Virus record (IMG/VR): IMGVR_UViG_3300035698_004199
Span: 1 to 64,000 of that record
Strand: one strand, 5' to 3'
From: a virus
DNA: 64,000 nt
The notes below the pieces were generated by a model. It saw only the letters and a list, made by a program, of their open reading frames with translations, made no database searches and had not been told where the DNA came from. Every line of letters begins with the position of its first letter. Position 1 is the first letter of the stretch. Positions 1 through 6,814 of the stretch are shown piece by piece. Made by a program: the position numbers and the translations under genes.

Positions 1-71
1 AAATCACAGGGGAAATGGTGGTTGGTGGTAATCTAGTAGTGAAAGAAACCCCGCAGTCTGAAAAGAACTAA
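1..71 (+). CDS. C-terminal end of a hexapeptide beta-helix protein (partial)
   Basis: The window opens inside a reading frame that ends at TAA 69-71. Its last residues (ITGEMV.GG..V.. then TPQSEKN) match almost exactly the C-terminus of the complete hexapeptide-repeat protein that follows (EITGEMVIDG...TPQSEKN). It is therefore the tail of a tandem paralog whose body lies upstream of the window. Only about 22 residues are visible, so no function beyond shared family membership can be given. Confidence 0.75.
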   Translation, partial: ITGEMVVGGNLVVKETPQSEKN

Positions 72-116
72 ACATCAAACCCCTTTTTTTCTCTTGCTTC
101 TCTTGCTTCCCCTACT

Positions 117-187
117 CATTAGTTTTATTATCAGAATGCTTTTATTAGTTAGTGTTTTGTTTTTTACCCTTAAGGTGGAGTTTTACA
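117..187 (+). promoter_or_regulatory. Conserved 5' leader, copy 1
   Basis: About 71 nt of T-rich leader ends in the ribosome site AAGGTGGAG just before ATG 188. It aligns with few mismatches to 3551-3620, the leader of another small gene; both contain TTATCAGAAT and TTAGTTAGTGTTTT. The two downstream proteins share a peptide tag but are otherwise unrelated, so the leader probably carries a common promoter or translational control element. No clear sigma70 -35/-10 pair is visible, and a phage-specific promoter is possible. Confidence 0.5.
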
Positions 188-1123
188 ATGAGTGATCTAA
201 GAGATGCAGTTATCAAATTGGCAAAAGAGACTCCTGTTTTACGGAAGCATTTAGTACCTTTGATTAAGCAGGCTGCTCAACTTAAATATGAGCTAACTGA
301 TATTAGAAAAGGCAGACTTACTCGTATCAAGGCTTTAAGAAACCTTCCAGGTAGTGTTAAGATAGGAGACCTTGGTGGTTGGGTAGAGTCTGAAAAGAAT
401 TTAAGTCAAGCGGGTACCTGTTGGGTTTATGAGGATGCCTCAGTAAGTGGTGATGCACAAATTGCAGGTAGTGCTATAGTTTCTGATAACGCCCAAGTTT
501 TAGGTAATGCAGTTGTTTACCAAGAAGCTCAGATTTCTCGTTACGCCCAGGTTTATGGTAGTGCTGAAGTTTCCGGTAAAGCCAAAGTTTTTGGGGGTGC
601 CAAGGTTTATGATAATGCCTTGGTCTCTGGTAATGCCAAAGTCTATGACGATGCCGAGGTATTTAGTAATGCCGAGGTGTTTGGTAAAGCTCAGGTCTTT
701 GATTATGCCGAGGTGTTTGGTAAAGCTCAGGTATCTGACAATGCCGAGGTATTTGGTAAAGCCATAGTCTATGATAATGCCAAGGTATCTGACGATGCCA
801 AGGTATTAGGTAAAGCTCGGGTCTTTGATTATGCCGAGGTTAAAGACGAAGCCAAAGTTTTTGGGGGTGCCAAGGTCTTTGGCAATGCCGTAGTTCGTAG
901 CACTGCCTCTGTCTTTGACAACGCCAAGATATATGGTAGTGCATGGGTCCTTGGGAGGGCCAAGGTATCTGACAATGCCGAGGTATTTGGTAATGCCTTG
1001 GTCTATGATAAAGCCATAGTGTCTGGTAATGCCCATGTTTATGGCGTGGCTGAAATCACAGGGGAAATGGTGATTGATGGTAATCAATTAGTGTCTAAGA
1101 CGCCACAGTCTGAAAAGAACTAA
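188..1123 (+). CDS. Hexapeptide-repeat left-handed beta-helix protein with N-terminal KLA/PELR tag
   Basis: The start is ATG 188, preceded by AAGGTGGAG; a GTG at 152 lies in the leader and lacks a ribosome site. Residues 4-26 carry the shared tag (IKLAKETPVLRKHLVPL). Next comes a cap with GDLGGWVESE.NLSQ.G.CWVY, typical of phage and bacterial YdcK-like proteins. Residues about 80-300 are some 35 imperfect hexapeptides of the type (V/A)SGNAKVYDNA, expected to fold as a left-handed beta-helix. The family often trimerises, and enzyme activity is usually unproven. A tandem paralog lies just upstream. A surface or structural role is plausible but is inference. Antisense reading frames here come only from the repetitive codons. 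Confidence 0.8.
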   Translation: MSDLRDAVIKLAKETPVLRKHLVPLIKQAAQLKYELTDIRKGRLTRIKALRNLPGSVKIGDLGGWVESEKNLSQAGTCWVYEDASVSGDAQIAGSAIVSDNAQVLGNAVVYQEAQISRYAQVYGSAEVSGKAKVFGGAKVYDNALVSGNAKVYDDAEVFSNAEVFGKAQVFDYAEVFGKAQVSDNAEVFGKAIVYDNAKVSDDAKVLGKARVFDYAEVKDEAKVFGGAKVFGNAVVRSTASVFDNAKIYGSAWVLGRAKVSDNAEVFGNALVYDKAIVSGNAHVYGVAEITGEMVIDGNQLVSKTPQSEKN

Positions 1124-1135
1124 GGGGGGGGTTTC

Positions 1136-1903
1136 ATGACCACGTCCAAAAGACTTGCAAAACGTTATCTATCAGCACTTACTAAAGGGCGTAGTTTAGT
1201 ACAGGAACAGGACAGGTGGTATGTGGAAGGGGACTCTTGGAGTATCAAGGATCTTTTGAAAAGGCAAGGCTTTAGGTGGGATTCCCATTCAAAGCGTTGG
1301 TGGATCTCTGAAAGGCTTTATAAGACAAGAATTAAGGATGTACAAGAGCTGATCAGTCCAGATACAAGTAGTGTTGAGGCAGAAGATTTAGGTAAGGGCA
1401 TCAGGACTGAAGTTAAGCAAAACAGGGTTTATCTTGTGGGGCCTACTTTTGAGATCAAAGATGATTTGAAGAGATTAGGTTTCCGTTGGGATCCAGGAGC
1501 TAGGGCTTGGTACACAAAGCTATTAGATTGGTCAAGGGTGCGAAATCGTGTGCTTAATCTTGTGGATACTATTAAGACTCGCCAAGAGATTGAAAGAGAG
1601 AGATTGAAGCAAAAAAGAGATGAAGATGCTCAGTGGGAGCAAGATGAAGCAGACATCAGGGAACTTGATGATGATAATTATAATTATGAAAAATACCTAA
1701 AAAGTTGGGAGCAAGATGTTAAACAGACGCGCAGTCCTTCTACTAAGCAGATAAATTACGCTCTTTCATTGTTCCGTAAAACAACTATTGGGGAGTGGTC
1801 TGATATAGGCTATCAGCACATACCTTCAAGAGATGACTTGGAACGGACGACCTCAGCACAGGTTTCCCATATTATAGATTACTTGCAGGAGTACGCAGCT
1901 TGA
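1136..1903 (+). CDS. Protein with two DUF5710-like domains and RLAKRYL tag
   Basis: A 255-aa protein starting at ATG 1136 after a run of eight G. Residues 6-12 are the RLAKRYL tag shared with nearby genes. Two small domains follow (about 27-72 and 96-145), each with the pattern IKD.LKR.GFRWD....W...., like the DUF5710-type module (KD..K.LGARWD...K.WYV) often attached to DNA-processing proteins. A charged, probably coiled linker (about 146-200) leads to a C-terminal unit beginning STKQINYALSLF and ending with a helix, a small module also seen at the ends of replication-type proteins. The stop TGA overlaps the next ATG (TGATG), so the two genes are probably translationally coupled. The function is unknown; nucleic-acid binding is a guess from the family. 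Confidence 0.7.
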   Translation: MTTSKRLAKRYLSALTKGRSLVQEQDRWYVEGDSWSIKDLLKRQGFRWDSHSKRWWISERLYKTRIKDVQELISPDTSSVEAEDLGKGIRTEVKQNRVYLVGPTFEIKDDLKRLGFRWDPGARAWYTKLLDWSRVRNRVLNLVDTIKTRQEIERERLKQKRDEDAQWEQDEADIRELDDDNYNYEKYLKSWEQDVKQTRSPSTKQINYALSLFRKTTIGEWSDIGYQHIPSRDDLERTTSAQVSHIIDYLQEYAA

Positions 1904-3459
1904 TGTGTACCATCCAAAGACTTGCTTCTCGTTATCTATCAGCTGGGTTGACTCTTTTACATGATCACAATGTTGTGCGTGTAAAAGGGAACGCTTATCC
2001 CATCAAAGACGATTTGAAGAGATTGGGTTTCCGTTGGGATGGTAAAGAGTGGTTTATCCCTGAATCTTTATATCGTGTGAAAGAGCGGGCTATCAAGCAG
2101 TTAACAAACCCTCCAAGAAAATCTGAGAGCTTTTCTAATGGCGTGACAGCAATCCCAAAAGGTGATAGTATTTATGTTATGGGGAATGTCTTCTTTATCA
2201 AAGACGATTTGAAGAGATTGGGTTTCCGTTGGGATCCAGGAGCTAAGGCTTGGTTTGTGCGGGAGGACATGTGGGATCGCGTCAGGGGTGCTGTAGAGGT
2301 GCTTTCAAAAAAAGTACCTCCAAGGCTTGATGGCAGGGCAATACGGAAGCAGCGTAGAAATACTGTGGTGCCAGACTATGTGTATCCTATTTCAAAGACA
2401 GCCATTCCTTCTACCAAACAGCACAAACAGAACATAGAGAATGGCCGTGGTGTTGATCCCGGCGGTGATGCTGTTACTCTTGTTGAGTATGGAGAAGTAA
2501 CACCTGAATGGGCTATGAAAGTTATAGAGAAGCTAAAGGATCCTGATGCTGCTTTTGCTTTAGCAACACATGGCGGCTACGCCCCTAAAGAATGGGCTAT
2601 GAAGATTATAGAGAAGAGCCGTGTAGGTGACCCAGCAGACTTAGCTTTCAGGCTAGCTGTTGAGCTAGGTGCCTCTATGCAATGGGTTAAGCGGGTTGTT
2701 GAGAGAGTCAGAGTAGGCAACCCTGCAGCGATAGCAGACATGCTTTTACGTAGGGGGCAAGTTACAAAGGAATGGGCCATGAAAATTAAAGGAAGATCAC
2801 ACAGCAGTCAGCGTCTAGCATCCCGTTATTTAGAGTCCCTTCGGACAGCACGTCTGAATTTGGTACAAGACCATACTGTTGTGCGTATTGAGGGTGACAC
2901 ATATCCTATCAAGGATGATCTGAAAGACTTGGGTTTCCGTTGGGACCCATCAGTTAAACAGTGGGTAATCCCACAGCCTAGGTTTCACCTGAAAGAGCGT
3001 GTTATCAGGCAGCTAATAGAACCTCCCAAAAGACCTAGCTTTATGTCTGAGAAGTTGTCTGATGAAGTGACAGCGGTCCTTAGAGGCGATAATGTTCATC
3101 TTGTAGGAAACACTTTTCATGTCAAAGATAACTTGAAGAGGTTGGGTTTCCGTTGGGATGGTGGTGCTAAAGCTTGGTATGTTAAATTTGACAACTGGAA
3201 GCGAGTACAGGATGCTGTAGAGGCATTAATAAAAAGCACACCAACACCGAGCCGTGTGGTTAGTAGACCCAGTGGAGGTGGTGGTACGCAGAAGCAGATA
3301 AACTATGCTTTGAGGCTTTTAGAAAGGTTAGGTAGTCATGGGTGGCATGACTCTGATTGGGGGCAGGGCTCTCACATGCCTACAAGACGTGAAGTTGAGA
3401 ACATGTCTGGGCGTGACCTATCTGAGATGATTGATATGATGAGGGGCGAGTTTATATAG
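1903..3459 (+). CDS. Duplicated/fused protein with four DUF5710-like domains and two RLASRYL tags
   Basis: A 518-aa paralog of the preceding gene, starting at ATG 1903 inside the upstream stop (a TTG at 1900 is ignored). It reads as two such proteins joined. The first half is an RLASRYL tag (about 5-11) plus two IKDDLKRLGFRWD domains. A middle block (about 190-300) has short repeats built on EWAMKIIEK and DPA.LAF.LA. A second RLASRYL tag (near residue 302), two more DUF5710-like domains, a GGGG linker and the TQKQINYALRLL C-terminal module complete it. The internal tag suggests an in-frame fusion or tandem duplication. No catalytic motif is visible. Confidence 0.7.
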   Translation: MCTIQRLASRYLSAGLTLLHDHNVVRVKGNAYPIKDDLKRLGFRWDGKEWFIPESLYRVKERAIKQLTNPPRKSESFSNGVTAIPKGDSIYVMGNVFFIKDDLKRLGFRWDPGAKAWFVREDMWDRVRGAVEVLSKKVPPRLDGRAIRKQRRNTVVPDYVYPISKTAIPSTKQHKQNIENGRGVDPGGDAVTLVEYGEVTPEWAMKVIEKLKDPDAAFALATHGGYAPKEWAMKIIEKSRVGDPADLAFRLAVELGASMQWVKRVVERVRVGNPAAIADMLLRRGQVTKEWAMKIKGRSHSSQRLASRYLESLRTARLNLVQDHTVVRIEGDTYPIKDDLKDLGFRWDPSVKQWVIPQPRFHLKERVIRQLIEPPKRPSFMSEKLSDEVTAVLRGDNVHLVGNTFHVKDNLKRLGFRWDGGAKAWYVKFDNWKRVQDAVEALIKSTPTPSRVVSRPSGGGGTQKQINYALRLLERLGSHGWHDSDWGQGSHMPTRREVENMSGRDLSEMIDMMRGEFI

Positions 3460-3473
3460 GCGGGGAGATTCAC

Positions 3474-3550
3474 ACCGTTCATACAAACTTACGTAAAGTT
3501 ATGTATGTGGATTGGTTGCCCAACCCAACCCCAGAATCACATGGCACCCT
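3474..3550 (-). mobile_element. Solo right end of the TnpB element (77 bp)
   Basis: This is identical over 77 bp to 7541-7617, the tnpB stop-codon region plus right end of the intact element. It keeps the last few tnpB codons and stop, a GGTT-GCCC-AACC mini-hairpin and the bulged hairpin at 3480-3507 (CATACAAACTT / AAGTTATGTATG). Identity stops abruptly at both edges. The right edge abuts the conserved leader at 3551. It is a relic or stand-alone end of an IS200/IS605-type element, and possibly the 3' part of a guide RNA if transcribed leftward. Confidence 0.8.
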
Positions 3551-3620
3551 CGTTAGTTTTGTTATCAGAATCCTTTTAGTAGTTAGTGTTTTACTTTTTT
3601 GCCTTGAGGAGAATTTAAAA
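3551..3620 (+). promoter_or_regulatory. Conserved 5' leader, copy 2
   Basis: This is the second copy of the leader at 117-187, ending in the ribosome site GAGGAGA before ATG 3621. Its homology to copy 1 begins exactly where the 77-bp solo IS end stops, so the IS end inserted at the edge of the leader or replaced what lay upstream. Confidence 0.5.
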
Positions 3621-3932
3621 ATGGCATTTCACAGCACAAATTTTGGTTCCTTTTCCAGAGGACTTAGACCTTTTATAGACAAAGACGGGTATGTTCCAGA
3701 AGATGGAGATCGTCAGTCTCTGTTTATTTTTGAGGGCGAGCAGATGACAAACAGTGATTGGCGCTATTTTGTAATGAAGGCTGTAAGTGCTACTGAAGAG
3801 GCTGTGGAAGATCTTAAGCACTGGAGAAAAGGATCCGTTGACCTAAAAGACGCAGTTATCAAGTTGGCTAGAGAGAACCCTGAGTTGCGGAAGCATTTGG
3901 TTCCTCTAATTAGGCAGGCTAAAAAAGAGTAG
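3621..3932 (+). CDS. Small protein with C-terminal KLA/PELR tag
   Basis: A 103-aa protein starting at ATG 3621 with GAGGAGA upstream; the in-frame extension to 3501 runs through the IS end and leader and is not real. Residues 1-70 are unrecognised and slightly acidic. The last 30 residues hold the tag DAVIKLARENPELRKHLVPL, nearly identical to the N-terminal tag of the beta-helix protein at 188-1123. The tag is thus at the opposite end of an unrelated protein, which argues that it is a transferable targeting or binding peptide. Confidence 0.65.
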   Translation: MAFHSTNFGSFSRGLRPFIDKDGYVPEDGDRQSLFIFEGEQMTNSDWRYFVMKAVSATEEAVEDLKHWRKGSVDLKDAVIKLARENPELRKHLVPLIRQAKKE

Positions 3933-3940
3933 TCTACTAT

Positions 3941-4381
3941 ATGCCACGTAAACGCCGTAAAAACCCCTTCCCTTCAACATTATTTAAGAAAGCCTATTCT
4001 GAACCATCGCCCGATGGTTTGTGGTGGGTTTATGTCCTTGAATCCGTCAAACCCATACTAGCCCGTTCCTATGGGCACACCTATGTAGGTTCCACAAACA
4101 ACCCTGTGCGTCGCTACAAGCAGCATATGGGCGTTTTGCCCGGAGGTGCCAGAGCTACTAAGAGCCATAGGCCGTGGCGCATAGCAGCCATATTTGGGCC
4201 TTACAGCAACAGGTCTGAAGGTTGCAAGGCTGAGTATGCTCTAAAGAGGCGGCGGGGCTTAGGGCGTGTTAATTGGAAACCAGAAAACTCAATCTGGTGC
4301 AGGGGCTTAGGGATAGAGGACCCTCGTGTAGTAGAAGGACGCCGGTTGCTTGAGGGCTTTCAATCGTTAGACGCATTATAG
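3941..4381 (+). CDS. GIY-YIG endonuclease
   Basis: A 146-aa protein eight bases after the preceding stop. It has the GIY-YIG signature in SLX1/UvrC-like single-domain form: WVYVLES at 29-35, TYVGSTNNP..R..QH at 47-62 with the catalytic-type Arg, and a Glu at about 98 in KAEYALKRR as metal ligand. The N-terminus is basic (PRKRRKNPF). Such proteins are nicking or structure-specific DNA endonucleases; in phages they can be free-standing homing enzymes or repair/recombination nucleases. No intron is evident nearby, so homing into a tag-gene cluster is only a possibility. A terminator follows immediately. Confidence 0.85.
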   Translation: MPRKRRKNPFPSTLFKKAYSEPSPDGLWWVYVLESVKPILARSYGHTYVGSTNNPVRRYKQHMGVLPGGARATKSHRPWRIAAIFGPYSNRSEGCKAEYALKRRRGLGRVNWKPENSIWCRGLGIEDPRVVEGRRLLEGFQSLDAL

Positions 4382-4410
4382 AACACGGGAATCTAGGAAC
4401 GTGTTTTTTA
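4382..4410 (+). terminator. Rho-independent terminator after GIY-YIG gene
   Basis: The stem AACACG / CGTGTT closes a 12-nt loop and runs into TTTTTTA, directly after the stop codon at 4379-4381. Confidence 0.7.
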
Positions 4411-4427
4411 TTGAAGGAATTGTAAAT

Positions 4428-4580
4428 ATGAACGCTCTGAATAAACTGGCTGCTCGTTATCTTGAAGCATCAGGATTTGATAATATAAAGAACTACTTGA
4501 AGGATAAAGCAGACCAAAGGCTTGCCTCCCGTTATATGGAAGCAGCAGATAAGGCAGGCAGCAACTTTATACTTCGCTAA
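4428..4580 (+). CDS. 50-aa double-tag protein
   Basis: A small gene with ATG 4428 and stop TAA 4578-4580, preceded by TGAAGGAATT. The product is essentially two copies of the RLASRYL-type tag: LNKLAARYLEAS at residues 4-15 and QRLASRYMEAADKAGS near residues 30-45, joined by a short Lys-rich helix. It follows a terminator and precedes a virion-type gene. That a protein can consist almost only of the tag supports the tag being functional. Role unknown. Confidence 0.65.
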   Translation: MNALNKLAARYLEASGFDNIKNYLKDKADQRLASRYMEAADKAGSNFILR

Positions 4581-4590
4581 GGATTAAAAA

Positions 4591-5274
4591 ATGGCATTGA
4601 CCAGACAACAGTCAGTAGTTACTTTTTCCACTAATTCTGGTGGGCAGGAATACCTGTTTGATGTGCTGGTAGATTCTTTTGGGGCTGTCTCTGTAAGAAA
4701 TGTCAGGAGTCCTTTGGGGCTCATCATGGACCCGTACACTACAATGCCTAACATAGTAGTTACAGATATGCAAGAAGCCAAGCTTATGGTAGCCCAGCTT
4801 ATGTCTGAAACGACTGTTACATCCGGCACTATAACCTTTGCAGGAGAGACCAGCCAAACTCAGGCTATTGCTTCTGGGCTACTAAACAATACAAACTATA
4901 GAGTGGCTTACACCACTACGGATGGGATGCTCCTAAATACTACAGGGCAGACGACTACAGCTTTCACAGTGAATGCGGCGTCCGCTTATGGTACTGTTGC
5001 AGTCCCTATAACAGTAGATTATACCATATTAGTAGCTACACAGCAGACTAGTGGTTATAGTGGCACAGCTTCTATCATACAGGCAGATGCGGGTGCTTCA
5101 ACCGTAACCTTCCCTACGGCTATGGTTACAGAGAATTACAGTGTGGTTTTATCTCCGAACGGCTTTATGCCAGTTTATTTGAGTGCAAAGAGCAAGACGG
5201 GTTTTACAATTCAATTAGGCTATACCATGGAAGTTGGGGAAACCGCTACCGTGGGTTTTGATGTGTTTGTTTGA
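4591..5274 (+). CDS. Beta-rich virion surface or fibre-like protein
   Basis: A 227-aa protein rich in Thr, Ser, Val and Ala. After a short N-terminal part (1-85) it has two similar beta-sandwich-like segments, about 86-150 and 155-227. The second (AGASTVTFPTAM...SVVLSPNG...SKTGFTIQL) resembles the small C-terminal lectin-like domain (gp53/H-type lectin-like) of phage tail fibres. The start is ATG 4591 with CTAAGGA upstream. It is probably a decoration or receptor-binding protein; no catalytic motif is seen. The family assignment rests on pattern only. Confidence 0.55.
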   Translation: MALTRQQSVVTFSTNSGGQEYLFDVLVDSFGAVSVRNVRSPLGLIMDPYTTMPNIVVTDMQEAKLMVAQLMSETTVTSGTITFAGETSQTQAIASGLLNNTNYRVAYTTTDGMLLNTTGQTTTAFTVNAASAYGTVAVPITVDYTILVATQQTSGYSGTASIIQADAGASTVTFPTAMVTENYSVVLSPNGFMPVYLSAKSKTGFTIQLGYTMEVGETATVGFDVFV

Positions 5275-5293
5275 TTATAGAGGAGTGTACACC

Positions 5294-6808
5294 ATGGAAA
5301 AAGTATCTAGGACTGAGTTAGTCAAGTTGGCAAAAGAGATTCCTGAGATGCGGAAGCATTTAGTACCTTTACTAATGAGCAAGTCCGCTATGGAGTTTGA
5401 CACACCAGAAGCACTTAAGAAATATCTGAAAGAACACCCAGGGGCAGATAAGTCTTTACATAAGGTTAAGAAACAAGAAGCCCCAAAGAAGGTACCTGCT
5501 AAAGAAGTTCCGAAGGGAAAGTGGGGGCAAGACTTTAATGGTTCAGATGGTTATACAGGAGAGCGCCTGCCCAAAGATGCTATAGATGATATGACCCAAA
5601 TAGGGGGTGTTGAGTCCCAGGTTAATGATTGGGTTGAAAAACTTGGATGGCATGTGCCTATCGAAGCAGGAAAACAGTACATCCAGGAAACAGGTGCCTA
5701 CGACGAAGAGGAGCTAGAAGATAAGGACCAAGATTGGGTCAATGAATTCACACTGTGGCTTGCAGCTGGGGATCAGCGGAAGGAAGAACAGCAGGCGGAA
5801 GAAGGCTCCTATGAGAGCCCCTCAAAAAAAGCAACCTTACTTAAGTTGGCAAAAGAGATTCCTTCTTTGAGGGCATTGGTTGTTCCACTACTTAGGGAAG
5901 CATCTGATCCTAAGTATCAGAACTATGTGAAAAAGAAACGCGACAAGGGTGAGAAGCCTTTGGACCAGAAGGCTTGGGAAAGCAAGGTTTTGAACAAAGG
6001 CGTGAAAGACAAGCAGATCAATCTGCCTTTCAAACCCAAGAAAGAAGAAGTTCCTGAAAAGAAAGTTCCTGAAAAGAAGGTTCCCTCTGAGAAAGACAGT
6101 AAGACAGTCGCCCTGTCCCCAGCGGCTAACAAATCTTTGGTAAGTGCTTTGGAGGGTTTTAATACATCTGGTGCTTGGGAACATGTGATTAGTTTCGCTC
6201 TTTCTGGCAAACAACCCATTGAGAAGAAACATGCCCAGAAGGTGGTGGATGACATAGACTCCTATTTGGAGAATTGGGACAGTACAGCAAAGTCTTACGG
6301 TTGGTCAGCCAAGGATAAGAAGAATCTAATTAAGGCCAAAACTATTCTGGAAAAAGGTCTGGGGGGAAAGAAAGCCCCTGTAGAAGAGAAGAAACAGGAA
6401 GTGCCAAAGAAAGCCCCTGCAAAGAACAAACCTAAAACAACGGGCACGTGGAATAAATGGCTTGGAGGCAAGCAGAACCTTAACACGATAGCTATTAACA
6501 ACCAGCTTGAAAATACAGACATGGACGAAGTAAAGGAATTTGTAAAGTCTAAGCCTTGGCCCGCCAAAGGGAATATTTCAGATGCTCAGTTAATGCAGAA
6601 GTTCCTTCAGAATGCCACACCTGAAACCCGTGAGCGGATGAAAGGGCTTAGCCCCGTAGAATTCAAGGAAATTATGGCTGCTATCATGGATGATGAAGAA
6701 GGTAATGGCAAGAAAGCCTCTGATACTGTTCTCCGTTCTGCATTGATTAAACTGGCCCATGCTAATCCAGAACTGAGATCTCAGTTGCTGCCACTAATCA
6801 AAAGATAA
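5294..6808 (+). CDS. Lys/Glu/Pro-rich protein with three KLA/PELR tags
   Basis: A 504-aa protein starting at ATG 5294 with AGAGGAG upstream; the extension to 5234 overlaps the previous gene. Three tag copies lie at the N-terminus (VKLAKEIPEMRKHLVPL), near residue 180-203 (LKLAKEIPSLRALVVPL) and at the C-terminus (IKLAHANPELRSQLLPL). The tags divide the protein into two blocks. Each block has low-complexity linkers (KKVPEKKVPEKK and similar) around small helical domains. The N-terminal block also has FDTPEALKKYLKEHPGADK. The lysine-rich linkers suit a DNA-associated or scaffold-like internal virion protein, but this is inference. Confidence 0.65.
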   Translation: MEKVSRTELVKLAKEIPEMRKHLVPLLMSKSAMEFDTPEALKKYLKEHPGADKSLHKVKKQEAPKKVPAKEVPKGKWGQDFNGSDGYTGERLPKDAIDDMTQIGGVESQVNDWVEKLGWHVPIEAGKQYIQETGAYDEEELEDKDQDWVNEFTLWLAAGDQRKEEQQAEEGSYESPSKKATLLKLAKEIPSLRALVVPLLREASDPKYQNYVKKKRDKGEKPLDQKAWESKVLNKGVKDKQINLPFKPKKEEVPEKKVPEKKVPSEKDSKTVALSPAANKSLVSALEGFNTSGAWEHVISFALSGKQPIEKKHAQKVVDDIDSYLENWDSTAKSYGWSAKDKKNLIKAKTILEKGLGGKKAPVEEKKQEVPKKAPAKNKPKTTGTWNKWLGGKQNLNTIAINNQLENTDMDEVKEFVKSKPWPAKGNISDAQLMQKFLQNATPETRERMKGLSPVEFKEIMAAIMDDEEGNGKKASDTVLRSALIKLAHANPELRSQLLPLIKR

Positions 6809-6814
6809 GAAGTC

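Noticed and set aside
3501-3620. N-terminal extension of the 103-aa protein with a hydrophobic stretch that looks like a signal peptide
   Set aside because: It is translated IS end plus conserved leader; ATG 3621 has the ribosome site and the leader homology ends there.
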